In this document: positions 1 to 9,784 of the stretch, piece by piece
Layout of the letters: every line of letters begins with the position of its first letter
Numbering within the stretch: position 1 is the stretch's first letter
Source of the DNA: Vondammii sp040505895
GTDB taxonomy: Bacteria > Pseudomonadota > Gammaproteobacteria > Chromatiales > Chromatiaceae
Direction: 5' to 3'
DNA: 64,000 nucleotides
NCBI GenBank assembly: GCA_040505895.1
Contig: JBEVXU010000016.1
Location: 372,001-436,000 of the forward strand
Made by a program: the position numbers and the translations under genes
Notes under the pieces: generated by a model
Database searches by the model: none
Told to the model about the DNA's origin: nothing
Seen by the model: the letters and a program-made list of their open reading frames with translations, nothing else

Positions 1-1834
1 TAACCTGCAATGCATCAGTAGTTTTTATATTAGGCAACAGGACAATGAACTCGTCTCCACCAAGGCGCGCCAGTGAATCCCCCGGCCTTATACTCTCCTC
101 AATGCGCTTGGATACCTCAATGAGTAATAGATCGCCGTAGCTGTGGCCCAGTGTGTCGTTAAGCTGCTTAAAGTCATCGAGATCAAGAAACAGAACGGCA
201 AACTCTTTTTCAGGATGCGCCCTGTACTCAACCAGTTCACGGCTGATGCGTTTTAGCATCCACTGGCGATTATAGAGACCGGTCAGCGGGTCGTGGGATG
301 CATCATGACGCAACCTTCCCTCAATCTCTTTTTGCAGACTGACATCCTGAATGGAACCCGCCATCCGGATTACCTTGCCTCTCTTATCACGTATCGCCTG
401 ACAGTTGTTACTGACATAGACAAAGGAGCCATCAGGCCTGCTCATCCGGTGCTCCACATTGATGGAAGAGTTTTTCGATCGAAGAAATTCCTTGAGGCGT
501 CTTCGGATATAGGAGCGATCTTCCGGGTGAATCAAACTGTAGAAATTGGCCAGGGAGGCTTTCAGTTCATCTGGCTTATAACCGGCAATCTCTTTGAAAC
601 GGTCTGAAAAATAGACGCTTTTGACTTCGTGGTCCAGATCCCAGATACCTTCATTTGTGGCACGTGAAACCAGTTCATATCGTTCTTCACTGAGGCGTAG
701 CGCCTTTTCTGAATCATGACGCTTGTGCAACTCATCCAGAAACTGATTAAACCACTGTGCCAGTTGAGAGATCTCATCCACCCCGGGAACCGGCAGTTTC
801 TCTACATCAGTATCACCCGCTTTCAAGCGCTGAAAACTCATGGTTATGTACTTGATTGGCGAGACCAGAGAATTTGAAAAATATACTGCAACAAAACCCA
901 TAAAGATCAATGCGAGGGTGAACACGCCGATAGTGGCATTGCGGATGAGAACCACCTGGGCCAGCAGAGCTGATCGTGGGACCTCTGACAACAGCATCCA
1001 ACCGCTACGCTCTACCGATTGTATAGTCTGGTAGACACTCCCCTGAGGAGAGTTTACCAACACATGCCGCTGAGTCGTTCCCAGAACCCCTTGCCTGTAA
1101 TCTCCCACATCCTGACCGATACGCCTCCTGTCGGGGTGAAAAATATAGCGATTATTCTGATCGATCAGATAGAACTTGGCAGTCTCATCGGCCATATCAA
1201 AAAGCTTGGATAGCGAATCAGTACTGAAATTGACTATCAAGGTTCCAATGGATTTTCTCTCGAGGCTTTCCCTGTCCGTTGAATACATCGTTTGTGCTGC
1301 AGCCAGCACATAATCCTGGCTCGATCCGGCACTGATATTTTCCGTCACACCGACCCAGTGCACCAGCTCCTGCGATCCTCTTGCTTCCTGCTTTATCTGA
1401 TCCCTTACCGTCTCTTTAGTCCTTGTATCGAGGGTATCTCCAACCTGGAAGTTAGAACCCTGCTCGCCGGATACATAAATGGAAACAAGCCCTTTTACAT
1501 TAAGGTAGCCGTTCAGGATATAGCCAACCTGGGCTTCGGTGGCGAGCTGCTCGTAGGTTGTGATATCCCGCTGCGGTCTAAGTAGCGCATCTGCGATTGC
1601 CTCTACGCTTGAGATATTGGCGATAAGACTTTCGATCTGTTCCTGAATGAGGACCAGATTGTCCCGGTAACCTTCAAGGATATGCACCTGATCTTTGAGT
1701 GCACCGGCGACCAGCGCTTCCTTCGCCGTCTGATAGGCCACCAGGCTGGCTGTCAGCAGGGGAACAACACCTATCAGCACCAAAAAGATGGCATACTTAT
1801 AGGTGATGTTCAGCCTGCTGAAGAACTTGAACAT
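1..1834 (-). CDS. Membrane diguanylate cyclase with Cache-HAMP-PAS-GGDEF layout (C-terminus cut by window edge)
   Basis: The frame is open from an ATG at 1834 to the window edge, so about 611 residues are seen and the C-terminus is missing. An N-terminal membrane helix is followed by a roughly 250-residue periplasmic region of Cache type, a second helix near residue 300, a HAMP-like segment, a PAS domain (sequence like SEERYELVSRATNEGIWDLD) and a GGDEF domain. The active-site GGDEF lies at 47-61 within RLGGDEFIVLLP and is intact, so c-di-GMP synthesis is expected. An EAL domain could follow outside the window. The start lies 7 nt after the stop of the periplasmic binding protein gene, so the two are almost certainly co-transcribed. 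The ligand is unknown; partnership with the binding protein is inference. Confidence 0.88.
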   Translation of the reverse strand, partial: MFKFFSRLNITYKYAIFLVLIGVVPLLTASLVAYQTAKEALVAGALKDQVHILEGYRDNLVLIQEQIESLIANISSVEAIADALLRPQRDITTYEQLATEAQVGYILNGYLNVKGLVSIYVSGEQGSNFQVGDTLDTRTKETVRDQIKQEARGSQELVHWVGVTENISAGSSQDYVLAAAQTMYSTDRESLERKSIGTLIVNFSTDSLSKLFDMADETAKFYLIDQNNRYIFHPDRRRIGQDVGDYRQGVLGTTQRHVLVNSPQGSVYQTIQSVERSGWMLLSEVPRSALLAQVVLIRNATIGVFTLALIFMGFVAVYFSNSLVSPIKYITMSFQRLKAGDTDVEKLPVPGVDEISQLAQWFNQFLDELHKRHDSEKALRLSEERYELVSRATNEGIWDLDHEVKSVYFSDRFKEIAGYKPDELKASLANFYSLIHPEDRSYIRRRLKEFLRSKNSSINVEHRMSRPDGSFVYVSNNCQAIRDKRGKVIRMAGSIQDVSLQKEIEGRLRHDASHDPLTGLYNRQWMLKRISRELVEYRAHPEKEFAVLFLDLDDFKQLNDTLGHSYGDLLLIEVSKRIEESIRPGDSLARLGGDEFIVLLPNIKTTDALQV

Positions 1835-1841
1835 ACTGTTA

Positions 1842-2852
1842 TCAGTTATCTATGTTGTCCGCTGTTACCAGCAAGGTGTCGATCAGGGTGATCGCGGGAA
1901 GCGCCTCTCCCTTGAGGGCTTTTAGCGCATACTTCACACCCATATAACCCTGCTCTGCCGGCAACTGATCCACCGTCGCCTGTAATTTGCCATCACGTAT
2001 CGCCTGCTTGGCTTGATCCAGAGCATCGTAGGAGGCAACCAATACTTCGCTGCTTCCTGCCTCTTTCAAAGCACTGATCACGCCGAGGGCCATCATGTCA
2101 TTGGCTACGAATATCAGGCGCACATCCGGATGTTTTTTTAACCAGGCCTGCATCAAGATTTTGCCCTCATCAATCTTCCAGTTTGCCGAATCCATTTCTG
2201 CAAGCTGGATATTGGGGTTCTCTGAGAAAGCTTTGGCTGCTCCATTTTTACGCTGTTCCGCATTCATTGCCCCCCTGATGCCTTCCATCAGCAAGGCCTT
2301 GGAGGGTTGTGTAATCTTATCGGCGATATATTTGGCACTCTGGTATGCGGAGGACTCGTTATCCACACTGATAAACGGCACATCTATCAGGCCGTTTTTC
2401 TTGGAAAATACCGGATCGAGTTGGTTATCAATATTGACGACCTTGATGCCGGCATCCTGGGCCTTCTTCAATACCGGAATCAGTTCCACTGAATCTCCGG
2501 GGGCGATCACAATCGCATCGACCTTTTCCCGTACCAGATCATCGACAATGGCGATCTGCTGCCGAATGGACGTCTCCTGGGCAGCGGTCTTGACCACTAA
2601 AGTGATATCAAACTCTTTTTCCGCACGCCTCGCCCCCTTCTCCATCTCGACAAAAAACGGGTTGGTCAGGGTTTTCATCACCAAAGCGACAGAGGTCTTC
2701 TTCTCCTTGGCGGGAGTGGTGGTTTGCGTTGGAGCCGCAGCTGTAACTTCCTTGCTTGTGGGCGCATTGTCACAAGCCGGCAACAGCCCGAACACTGCCA
2801 ATAAAAACAACCAGACAGCACCTTTGTGGATGTCCTGAAAACCTGATCTCAT
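1842..2852 (-). CDS. Periplasmic sugar-binding lipoprotein (RbsB-like, Peripla_BP_4)
   Basis: The 336-residue product opens with a lipoprotein signal (MRSGFQDIHKGAVWLFLL, lipobox LLPAC), then a Thr/Pro-rich linker and a RbsB-type fold beginning VALVMKTLTNPFFVEMEKGA, with typical family segments such as VDAIVIAPGDS and FVANDMMALGVISALKEAG. The frame is open 48 nt further upstream, but ATG 2852 has GAGGAG about 7 nt ahead and gives a clean lipobox. No ABC ATPase or permease lies beside it. The next gene, 7 nt downstream, is a membrane diguanylate cyclase, so this protein more likely presents a ligand to a sensor than feeds a transporter, by analogy to LuxP-LuxQ. Ligand identity cannot be read from the sequence. 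Confidence 0.9.
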   Translation of the reverse strand: MRSGFQDIHKGAVWLFLLAVFGLLPACDNAPTSKEVTAAAPTQTTTPAKEKKTSVALVMKTLTNPFFVEMEKGARRAEKEFDITLVVKTAAQETSIRQQIAIVDDLVREKVDAIVIAPGDSVELIPVLKKAQDAGIKVVNIDNQLDPVFSKKNGLIDVPFISVDNESSAYQSAKYIADKITQPSKALLMEGIRGAMNAEQRKNGAAKAFSENPNIQLAEMDSANWKIDEGKILMQAWLKKHPDVRLIFVANDMMALGVISALKEAGSSEVLVASYDALDQAKQAIRDGKLQATVDQLPAEQGYMGVKYALKALKGEALPAITLIDTLLVTADNIDN

Positions 2853-3025
2853 GATCTTCTCCTCGTATACCGACGATAGATAATCAGGACAGATATTCAT
2901 CCCTGAATGAGCTAAACGCAGAAAACAACCTCATTTTGATGGCTGCCTGATTTATCATTCTTTAATTGATGCCCTACATACATAAAAGTAGACTAATTAG
3001 CACCAAGGGTGAAGGAGAAGTCAGA

Positions 3026-4330
3026 TCAAAGCGACCCGCTCGCCTTGATCATCAAGTAGTTATTCACCAGCGTCACCGGCAACTGGGGTGCCTGCAGATC
3101 AAGGATCACAGCCCCCTTGTGGCGCAGGGAACTCAGTCCCTGGCGGCGGTTATCAAGATACTGATTTACACCATGAAATTGCAGGGCATCATCAAAATTG
3201 CGCACCGGTTTGGCCAGGGATTCGTCGAGCAGTGATTCACGCAGATTGGCCACCACCACCAGATGTCTGCGCTGTAGCAGCCGCACGGCGGCAGCCAGGT
3301 CGGCATGGTCTTCGTCACGAGTGTTGGTCATGATCACCACCAGGGCACGTCGCTGCTGCAGTGGCATCAGCTCCCGGGCGGCGGCGAGGTAGTCTGCGGC
3401 TTCGCTGGTGGAAGCCAGATCGTAGGTTCTTTCCAGCAGCTCCCGTGCACTGTTGCTACCCTTGCGTGGGGGCAGCCAGCGCCGGGGCCCACCAAAGGAG
3501 AGAAAACCCACTGCATCCCCCTGCCGGGCTGCGACATGGGCCAACAGCAACATTGCGTTGAGCGCTTGATCGAGATGCACCCGCCCCTCCTCTTCGTGGC
3601 GCATACGCCGGCCGCAATCGAGCAGGAAGAGCACCTGCTGATCCCGTTCGTCCTGGTACTCCTTCGAGATTAGCTTACGGTAGCGTGAGGTCGCTCGCCA
3701 ATCGATCTGGCGCATGCTGTCACCGGGGCGATACTCACGCAGCTGGTGAAAATCGTTGCCCTCACCACGACGCTGTCGCCGCTTCACCCCCATCTGACTG
3801 AGACGGTGATCGGTGGCAAGCAGGGCGTAGCGGCTGATCTCCTGAAAATTGGGGAACACTTTGACCCTATCTTCCACCTGAAGGAAGCGCTTCTTATGCC
3901 AGAATCCCAAGGGTGACAGCAGCAGCAGGTCACAACCGGGAAAGTCACCATCCCCACGTCGCGTAGGACGAACACGATATGTGACCTTTGCACTCTGCCG
4001 CTGAGGCAGCGTCAACTCACAAGGGAGGGTCTCAACCTCGAACCAGGCCGGGTGGTGATCGTGAAGGCGAATAGCAAAAGGACGCTGCTCCCTATTTATC
4101 AGGCTTAGAGTGACCTGAGACCAGGCACCGACAGGGATGCTGTGCCTAATCTCACGGCGCAGTTCAACATCGATGGAGCGGTGTACAGTGACCAGGTCAA
4201 GCAACACAACACCCATAATGATCCCGGCCAACCCCCACCAGAGTGATCCCAACCAGGGCAGAAACGCTGCCGCCAGCGCCACTACAGCGAGCAGGAGAGA
4301 GACGATCAGCAGGGTTCTGCTGGGAGTCAT
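3026..4330 (-). CDS. DUF58 domain protein of MoxR operon
   Basis: A 434-residue protein with two N-terminal membrane helices (residues about 7-45) and a DUF58 domain whose hallmark RPGDSMRQIDWRATSR is clear. The C-terminal half resembles a von Willebrand A fold (VLFLLDCGRRMRHEEEGR), although the MIDAS DxSxS is degraded to DCGRR. It overlaps the moxR gene by 4 nt (ATGA), implying translational coupling. DUF58 proteins go with MoxR ATPases and are thought to act in membrane-linked maturation or stress tolerance; the substrate is unknown. It is the last gene of the six-gene operon. Confidence 0.9.
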   Translation of the reverse strand: MTPSRTLLIVSLLLAVVALAAAFLPWLGSLWWGLAGIIMGVVLLDLVTVHRSIDVELRREIRHSIPVGAWSQVTLSLINREQRPFAIRLHDHHPAWFEVETLPCELTLPQRQSAKVTYRVRPTRRGDGDFPGCDLLLLSPLGFWHKKRFLQVEDRVKVFPNFQEISRYALLATDHRLSQMGVKRRQRRGEGNDFHQLREYRPGDSMRQIDWRATSRYRKLISKEYQDERDQQVLFLLDCGRRMRHEEEGRVHLDQALNAMLLLAHVAARQGDAVGFLSFGGPRRWLPPRKGSNSARELLERTYDLASTSEAADYLAAARELMPLQQRRALVVIMTNTRDEDHADLAAAVRLLQRRHLVVVANLRESLLDESLAKPVRNFDDALQFHGVNQYLDNRRQGLSSLRHKGAVILDLQAPQLPVTLVNNYLMIKASGSL

Positions 4331-5319
4331 ACTCTGGGGGCATCCACGTTGGCGAGAATATCCCCCAGCACATCATCGGGACTATAGCCCTCAATCTCCA
4401 GATCGGTGGTCAGCTTCAGGCGATGACGCAACACTGCCGGGGCCACCGCTTTAATATCATCCGGTGTGACAAAGCGGTTACCCTGCAGCAGGGCGTGTGC
4501 GCGACCGGCACGCAGCAGTGCGATACTGCCGCGGGGACCGGGGCCGATCTCGATGCCGCTCCAATCACGAGCAGCTCGAACAATACGCACAGCGTAGGCG
4601 ACGATCTCCTCATCCACTTCCAGGCCCGCGGTATAGTTCTGTAGCTGTACCACCTCCCCAGGTTGCAAGAGGGTGGTGATAGCGGAGATGTCGAGTTGGT
4701 CGCCCACCGAGTTGTTGGTCACCTGACGCACCATTCGGTGCTCTTCATCCAGGGCCGGATAGTCGATAAACACCTTCAGCAGGAAACGGTCGAGTTGCGC
4801 CTGCGGCAGCGGGTAGGTTCCCTCCTGCTCGATGGGGTTCTGTGTCGCCAGCACCAGGAAGGGTTTATCGAGAATAAACGAGCGCCCCTCAATGGTCACC
4901 TGCTGCTCCTGCATCACCTCCAGCAGTGCCGACTGGGTCTTGGCCGGTGCCCGGTTGATCTCATCCGCCAGCAGGAAGTTACAGAATACCGGCCCTTTGC
5001 GTACCCGAAATGCGTCAGTCTTCATATCAAACATGATGTGACCGCTGATATCACTCGGCATCAGATCGGGAGTGAACTGCACACGGCTGAACTCCCCACC
5101 GACGGTGGCGGCAATACTGCGCACCAGCAGGGTTTTTCCCAGTCCAGGCACTCCCTCCACCAGTATATGACCCGCTGCCAGCAGCCCGATAACCACCTCA
5201 CGAACCACCTGCTGCTGACCGATTACCGCCTTCTGTACCTCCCCCTCCAGACTCCGCACCTTTTCGAGCACATCTTCCGGAATGCCCCTCTGTTCGCCGT
5301 CACTCATAATCTCTGTCAC
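4327..5319 (-). CDS. MoxR family AAA+ ATPase
   Basis: The 330-residue protein has Walker A GVPGLGKT (residues 56-63), Walker B LLADEIN (D119, E120), a sensor 1 region VLATQNPIEQEGTYPLPQAQ and the C-terminal lid domain (AAA_lid_2). MoxR ATPases are chaperone-like and often act with VWA or DUF58 proteins on protein complexes. The start overlaps the stop of the DUF4350 gene by 4 nt; an internal ATG four codons later is an alternative. It lies centrally in the RDD-SpoIIM-DUF4129-DUF4350-MoxR-DUF58 operon. Confidence 0.95.
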   Translation of the reverse strand: MTEIMSDGEQRGIPEDVLEKVRSLEGEVQKAVIGQQQVVREVVIGLLAAGHILVEGVPGLGKTLLVRSIAATVGGEFSRVQFTPDLMPSDISGHIMFDMKTDAFRVRKGPVFCNFLLADEINRAPAKTQSALLEVMQEQQVTIEGRSFILDKPFLVLATQNPIEQEGTYPLPQAQLDRFLLKVFIDYPALDEEHRMVRQVTNNSVGDQLDISAITTLLQPGEVVQLQNYTAGLEVDEEIVAYAVRIVRAARDWSGIEIGPGPRGSIALLRAGRAHALLQGNRFVTPDDIKAVAPAVLRHRLKLTTDLEIEGYSPDDVLGDILANVDAPRV

Positions 5320-6515
5320 CTTTTCATCGCCAGCTTCTGCAGTACAGAACTGATCCTGATAAATTCCTGCTCTCCGGAGTAGTCGCCGTAAAGCGCCGAC
5401 TCAACCGCCCTGGCACTCAGTCCGGTCTGCTCCCCGATCCATTCACAGCGCTCTCTTCTATCCAGCCGAGCCAATATTGGGTGGCGTCGCTGCCACTCCT
5501 GCTCGACGGCACGCCTTGATGACTCAAACATCTTTTGAGCATGGTCGACACGCCAGGCAAATGAGGCTGCCGCCTGTAGATGTTCAAGTAGATTTCGCCG
5601 CAAAAAATCACCGGCTGTAAGGCGCGGCCCACTGGTCAATCCCAAGTGCCACACCACCAGCCACAACAGAATAAGCACGGCAACCATCAACTGTGGCGCA
5701 CTGCTCCAGAGCAGCCTCAACAGCGAGGGCATGTTGCTGCTATAGAGCAGCCAGGCGCGCTTATGATCCCGCGCCAGCAACCACAGCAGCAGGGCATGAT
5801 CCTCTTTTTCAATCTGGTTGTTGGTAAGAAAACGGTTATCACTCAACACCGTCACCCGCCCCCGGCCAATGGCGTACTGCAGCAGGTGGTAGCCCTGCTC
5901 ATCCCAGCCTCCCCACTCTGCCTGCTCCTTTGAATCGAGCAGGATGCGCTGGGGCTGGAAAGCTATATTGACCGGCAGAACGACCCCCGGGTAGTCGATG
6001 GCCGTCAGTTTTACTTTCTCACTGGTCGGGCCGTCTCTGTTCTTTTCATCTACAGCTACACTCCCGACCGCATCTTCAAGTTCATCCAAGTCGATAATGA
6101 GCAACTCCACCCCAAGTTCATCGAGCAGGTGGTTGCCGCTGCTCTCACTCTCCTCATCCCTCTCCTGCTCCGGTGTGATCACCAGATGACCACCATCTTC
6201 TATCCAGTTAAGCAGTTCAGACTCTCTCTCCGGTGGCAGGCTCGGGCCAAGGTGGCTTACCAGCAGAAGCCCCGGCTCTTTTGGCATCTTCAGCAGGCGC
6301 TGACGTCCGCTGACACTCCTGCTCTCAATACCACTGCGTGAGAGAAAATAGTCTGCCGCCAATAGTGGATTCTTTCTCGCCTGTGGTGAGACCTCACTGC
6401 GGGACTCCCTTGTCGCTCTCTCAAAATTATTGAAGAACCACCAGGCGATCCCTCCCGCCAAGGCAACTGCCAGAAGAGCGGCAAGGGCAATGGAGATCTT
6501 ACCCCTCACCGTCAT
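5316..6515 (-). CDS. DUF4350 domain membrane protein
   Basis: The 399-residue product has an N-terminal helix (IALAALLAVALAGGIAWWFF), a soluble region with a GATase-like beginning (GLLLVSHLGPSLPPERESELLNWIEDGG) typical of DUF4350, a second helix near residue 275 (LMVAVLILLWLVVWHLGL) and a cytoplasmic C-terminal part. It overlaps the DUF4129 gene by 17 nt and moxR by 4 nt. The family is a regular MoxR-operon member with no assigned reaction; the soluble region may bind a ligand or a protein partner. Confidence 0.85.
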   Translation of the reverse strand: MTVRGKISIALAALLAVALAGGIAWWFFNNFERATRESRSEVSPQARKNPLLAADYFLSRSGIESRSVSGRQRLLKMPKEPGLLLVSHLGPSLPPERESELLNWIEDGGHLVITPEQERDEESESSGNHLLDELGVELLIIDLDELEDAVGSVAVDEKNRDGPTSEKVKLTAIDYPGVVLPVNIAFQPQRILLDSKEQAEWGGWDEQGYHLLQYAIGRGRVTVLSDNRFLTNNQIEKEDHALLLWLLARDHKRAWLLYSSNMPSLLRLLWSSAPQLMVAVLILLWLVVWHLGLTSGPRLTAGDFLRRNLLEHLQAAASFAWRVDHAQKMFESSRRAVEQEWQRRHPILARLDRRERCEWIGEQTGLSARAVESALYGDYSGEQEFIRISSVLQKLAMKR

Positions 6516-8004
6516 CCTCCTTCAGGCCAATAAGTCCACTCCACTCCCGGCTCAGTCCCATCACCAGCTCTGCCGCCGGCATCTCATGGCCATATGCCAG
6601 TGCAGTCCAGTGCCATGTCAACCGCTGAAAAAGAGCCGCCTCATCTGCAGGCCTTGCTGCGACCACCTGCTGCAGACACTCTCCCTCCGTTGCGCTGTCG
6701 GGGATCTCAACCTGATCCTGATGGATGAACTTTACCAGCGCGCCACGATAGAGCAGGCTCATCGCTCCACGCAGATCACCCTGGCCGAGTAGATGTTCAA
6801 TGGCGGCGGGTAGATCCTCCGGCAGGCTGTCAGGTGCCACCTCAAGACCGAAGAGAGAGACCACCGCCTCTTTTTTTTGACCGCCCATGGATAGACCACC
6901 AAATGCAAACCAGCCCCTGTTTTTTGCGATTATGTAGAGCAGCAGTGCTATCACCAGCCCAGCGGCAATCCACATCAGCAGTTCACCTATCGCCGCAAAG
7001 CCCTTGGTAAAACCCGAAATCAGATCAATAAGCTGCTCGATCAGCCATGCCAATCCGGAGGCATCCTTATCATCCGCCTCATCATCCTTGCCGATATATT
7101 TCCAGTAACTCTCGCTCTCCAGCTTGCCGAACTCTTTCTGCTGCAGCACCTCTTTGATCAGCACTTTCGCCTCTTCATGGCTCACCTCTGCAGCCTCTCC
7201 CTCCGACAGGGGCAACACCAAAAATAGGGAAGCCAGCATCACCATCGCCGCCGGCATCAGTCGCGGGGTTTTACGCCTGGCCCTGAGACGACGGAAGTTA
7301 ATCTCGATATCCCACGCCTCCAGTTCACTGCGCCGCGTCAGGTAGAGAGCAAAACCGCCGGCCACATAGAAGGGAGCGATCAGGGACATGGCAAGCAGGC
7401 TGCCTATATGTTGCAGCCACTCCTCCAGCGCTCCCGGGGTGAAAACAAAACTCTCCATATCCACCCAACGTAGCTCCTCCGGCAGCATCACTATCAGCAG
7501 TACCATAAAGGAGAGTTCGAGCAGGGTTTCAAAGTGGATACCGACAATGGTCAACCAAGTGCCGGCATGCTGTCCCCGGCCCAGCACCTCGACACGTCGC
7601 TTCCGCTCTTTGCCCTTGAGCTGCTCCAAAATCGCCACCGGCATATTGAATGAGCGGTTGGGGTTGAAACGACGCCATGTGAGATTTGCAAACAGTTGCG
7701 GCCGAACGATACTCAGACTGCGGCGCAGTACCTCACCCACCCCGGGCGCCTCATCGAACAACCTCCGGCTCAACCAGAAAAGAAGCAGTGGCTCGTACAG
7801 CGGTTTGAGCCACCAGACCAGCATGATCACAGCCCAGGGGTAGTCGGAGAGCAGCAGTGATGCCAGCAGATAGACCGGCAGCGCCAACCCCAGCCAGAGC
7901 AGACATAACGGCCGCAGCCAGTGGCGCGCCATGGCGAAGCCGAGATCGATCCCCTCCCAGGCGTTGCGTGGCCGGATAGTGACGGTCATCTTGTTAAGAT
8001 CCAT
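6499..8004 (-). CDS. DUF4129 domain multi-pass membrane protein
   Basis: About 501 residues with several membrane helices in the first 240 residues, a periplasmic loop (EVSHEEAKVLIKEVLQQKEF), a helix near residue 350 and a C-terminal DUF4129 domain (GDLRGAMSLLYRGALVKFIHQ). The frame extends to 8055, but GGAG just before a double ATG supports a start at 8004 (or 8007), which also reduces the overlap with the SpoIIM-like gene to 11 nt. DUF4129 is found in membrane proteins of MoxR operons and beside transglutaminase-like proteins; function not known. Confidence 0.85.
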   Translation of the reverse strand: MDLNKMTVTIRPRNAWEGIDLGFAMARHWLRPLCLLWLGLALPVYLLASLLLSDYPWAVIMLVWWLKPLYEPLLLFWLSRRLFDEAPGVGEVLRRSLSIVRPQLFANLTWRRFNPNRSFNMPVAILEQLKGKERKRRVEVLGRGQHAGTWLTIVGIHFETLLELSFMVLLIVMLPEELRWVDMESFVFTPGALEEWLQHIGSLLAMSLIAPFYVAGGFALYLTRRSELEAWDIEINFRRLRARRKTPRLMPAAMVMLASLFLVLPLSEGEAAEVSHEEAKVLIKEVLQQKEFGKLESESYWKYIGKDDEADDKDASGLAWLIEQLIDLISGFTKGFAAIGELLMWIAAGLVIALLLYIIAKNRGWFAFGGLSMGGQKKEAVVSLFGLEVAPDSLPEDLPAAIEHLLGQGDLRGAMSLLYRGALVKFIHQDQVEIPDSATEGECLQQVVAARPADEAALFQRLTWHWTALAYGHEMPAAELVMGLSREWSGLIGLKEDDGEG

Positions 8005-8992
8005 CATTTCTCCGGCTGGTGTTTGAACCGGCAAATCCAAGATAGAGCACCACAATCAACCACAACAGTGCGGCCACCGTATACTTGACTGCAATAGCAA
8101 CACTGCTGGATGACCAGAAAGCCTCGATAAATGCCGCCACCACCAGCATCAAGGCCGCACCCATGACCAGCGTCAACGCTTCGGCCGCACGTACCTTCAA
8201 TGCGCCAAGGCGAGTCAGTTGACCGGGGGCGATAAGGGCGTGGGCCAACATCAGCCCCGCTGCACCGCAGATAACAATTGCGGTCAGCTCAAACGATCCA
8301 TGGCCACTGACAAAGGGCCAGAAGGTATCCTGATAGCCTACCCGAGTGAGATGCCCGGCTACGGCACCGATCACCACGCCGTTGAAGAGCAGCAGAAACA
8401 GCGTGCCCACTCCATAAAGAACGCCTCCGGCAAAGGTACGAAAGCCAATGCCGATATTGTTGGAGATATAGACTCCGAACATAACAAAATCGGTCTCGGA
8501 ACTGCGCTCCATCTCACGCCCCGGCTTGCGATTTGCCGGGTCGTACATCGACTCCATGGAGGCGACCTCGGCACTGTCGAGAACACTGTAGATAATTTCC
8601 GGATTGGAGTAGCAGTAGCCACCCACCAGCAGGCCGGGCAGTAGGAAGAGTGCAGTCGCCAGCCAAAAATAGCGTGCATTACGTCGCAGTGTCACCGGGA
8701 AGCCGGAGGCGATAAAGGCGACAAGACGCCATAGTCCGGCACCACGCCGACGATAGAGCCGTCGATGACCGCGCAAAACCAGATCATGGAGTTGACTCAC
8801 CAACGCCGGACTGTAGTGTCGGCTGCGGGCAAGAGCGTAGTGATTGCATACCTGCCGATAGAGGTGGGGGAGCTGCTCCAGTTCATCCGCCGAGAGTCGG
8901 CTTTTGCGCCGGGATAGCGCCAGATCATCCAACAACAGTTTCAACGTCTGCCATTGGTCGCCGTACTGCTGTTCAAAACTCTGTTGCCGCAT
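7994..8992 (-). CDS. Stage II sporulation protein M-like (SpoIIM family) membrane protein
   Basis: A 332-residue protein with a basic, soluble N-terminal part (RRKSRLSADELEQLPHLYRQ) and about five membrane helices afterwards. Segments such as NNIGIGFRTFAGGVLYGVGT and FVSGHGSFELTAIVICGAAG match the SpoIIM/DUF95 family. Despite the name this is no sign of sporulation: Gram-negative members lie in MoxR operons, as here. It starts immediately after the stop of the RDD gene and overlaps the next gene by 11 nt. Confidence 0.88.
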   Translation of the reverse strand: MRQQSFEQQYGDQWQTLKLLLDDLALSRRKSRLSADELEQLPHLYRQVCNHYALARSRHYSPALVSQLHDLVLRGHRRLYRRRGAGLWRLVAFIASGFPVTLRRNARYFWLATALFLLPGLLVGGYCYSNPEIIYSVLDSAEVASMESMYDPANRKPGREMERSSETDFVMFGVYISNNIGIGFRTFAGGVLYGVGTLFLLLFNGVVIGAVAGHLTRVGYQDTFWPFVSGHGSFELTAIVICGAAGLMLAHALIAPGQLTRLGALKVRAAEALTLVMGAALMLVVAAFIEAFWSSSSVAIAVKYTVAALLWLIVVLYLGFAGSNTSRRNDGS

Positions 8993-9676
8993 CTATTTTC
9001 CCCGTCCACTTGCGAGCCAGTTGGCATAGGCGTGAAGCTTCTCCACGCCTGCTTGTCCCTGACTTTCAGTTAGATCCGAGAGGATTTCAGCGAGTTCGGC
9101 CTTCCGGTCATCGGAGAGAAGCGTGCTGCGCTCGGCAAAAGCCAGCAACGTATGCTGCTCATCACCGGTCAAGCCGGCAGGTGGTCGCAGCGCCTCTGTA
9201 GCCGGTAGCGCCATACGTTCAACCTGCTTATCGTCATACACCACCAGAGTACCGGCGGCCATATCCCCAAGCCGTTTGAATTCATGATTAAAGAGCATGG
9301 CAAGCAGGCCAAAACCGTAGAGAAAAGGGAAAAAGTCGGCTGTTCTAAGAAGATTGCGAATCAGCGAGGAGGAGAGAGAGACCGGTGTGCCGTTGTCATG
9401 AACCACCAGGAGCCCCATCGCCTTCTTACCCGGCGTAGCACCCGTCCTCACCTCAAAGATCACCGGGTAAAACCACTCGACGAGAAAGATCCCGATGAGG
9501 ATAAAGGCGACACCGATACCGCCAAAAAAAGCGAAGAGTATTGAGATCACCCCATAGAGACCAAAACGAATAACGAGATCGATGGCCCAGGCACAAGCCC
9601 GCACCACCGGACCGGCGATACGCATTTCAAGATCTATGCCTTCCGGGGTTTCGTATTGACGTGCTGTATCCAGCAT
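8993..9676 (-). CDS. RDD family membrane protein
   Basis: The 227-residue product carries the RDD domain: the region from about residue 20 has RACAWAIDLVIRFGLYG, then PVIFEVRTGATPGKKAMGLL and a conserved RNLLRTADFFPF with the Arg-Asp pattern of the family. Two or three helices are predicted. The C-terminal 70 residues are soluble. It is the first gene of the MoxR operon, so the promoter should be just upstream of 9676; the 108-nt gap to the next gene shows no clear motif. Function is unknown; some RDD proteins are ion antiporters. Confidence 0.87.
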   Translation of the reverse strand: MLDTARQYETPEGIDLEMRIAGPVVRACAWAIDLVIRFGLYGVISILFAFFGGIGVAFILIGIFLVEWFYPVIFEVRTGATPGKKAMGLLVVHDNGTPVSLSSSLIRNLLRTADFFPFLYGFGLLAMLFNHEFKRLGDMAAGTLVVYDDKQVERMALPATEALRPPAGLTGDEQHTLLAFAERSTLLSDDRKAELAEILSDLTESQGQAGVEKLHAYANWLASGRGK

Positions 9677-9784
9677 TCCGTTATCCAGAAATGCCTATTA
9701 GAGCCTGCCCACGGTGACTTGGACTGACAAACCGTTTCTTCACCGTACACCCGCCATGCCTCATCCCTTTGGCAAAACTAATCA

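Noticed and set aside
2095..2838. 247-codon plus-strand open frame
   Set aside because: It lies wholly antisense to the sugar-binding lipoprotein gene, which has clear homology, signal and ribosome binding site.
4663..5382. 239-codon plus-strand frame
   Set aside because: Antisense shadow of the moxR gene; sequence is low-complexity and His/Leu-rich.
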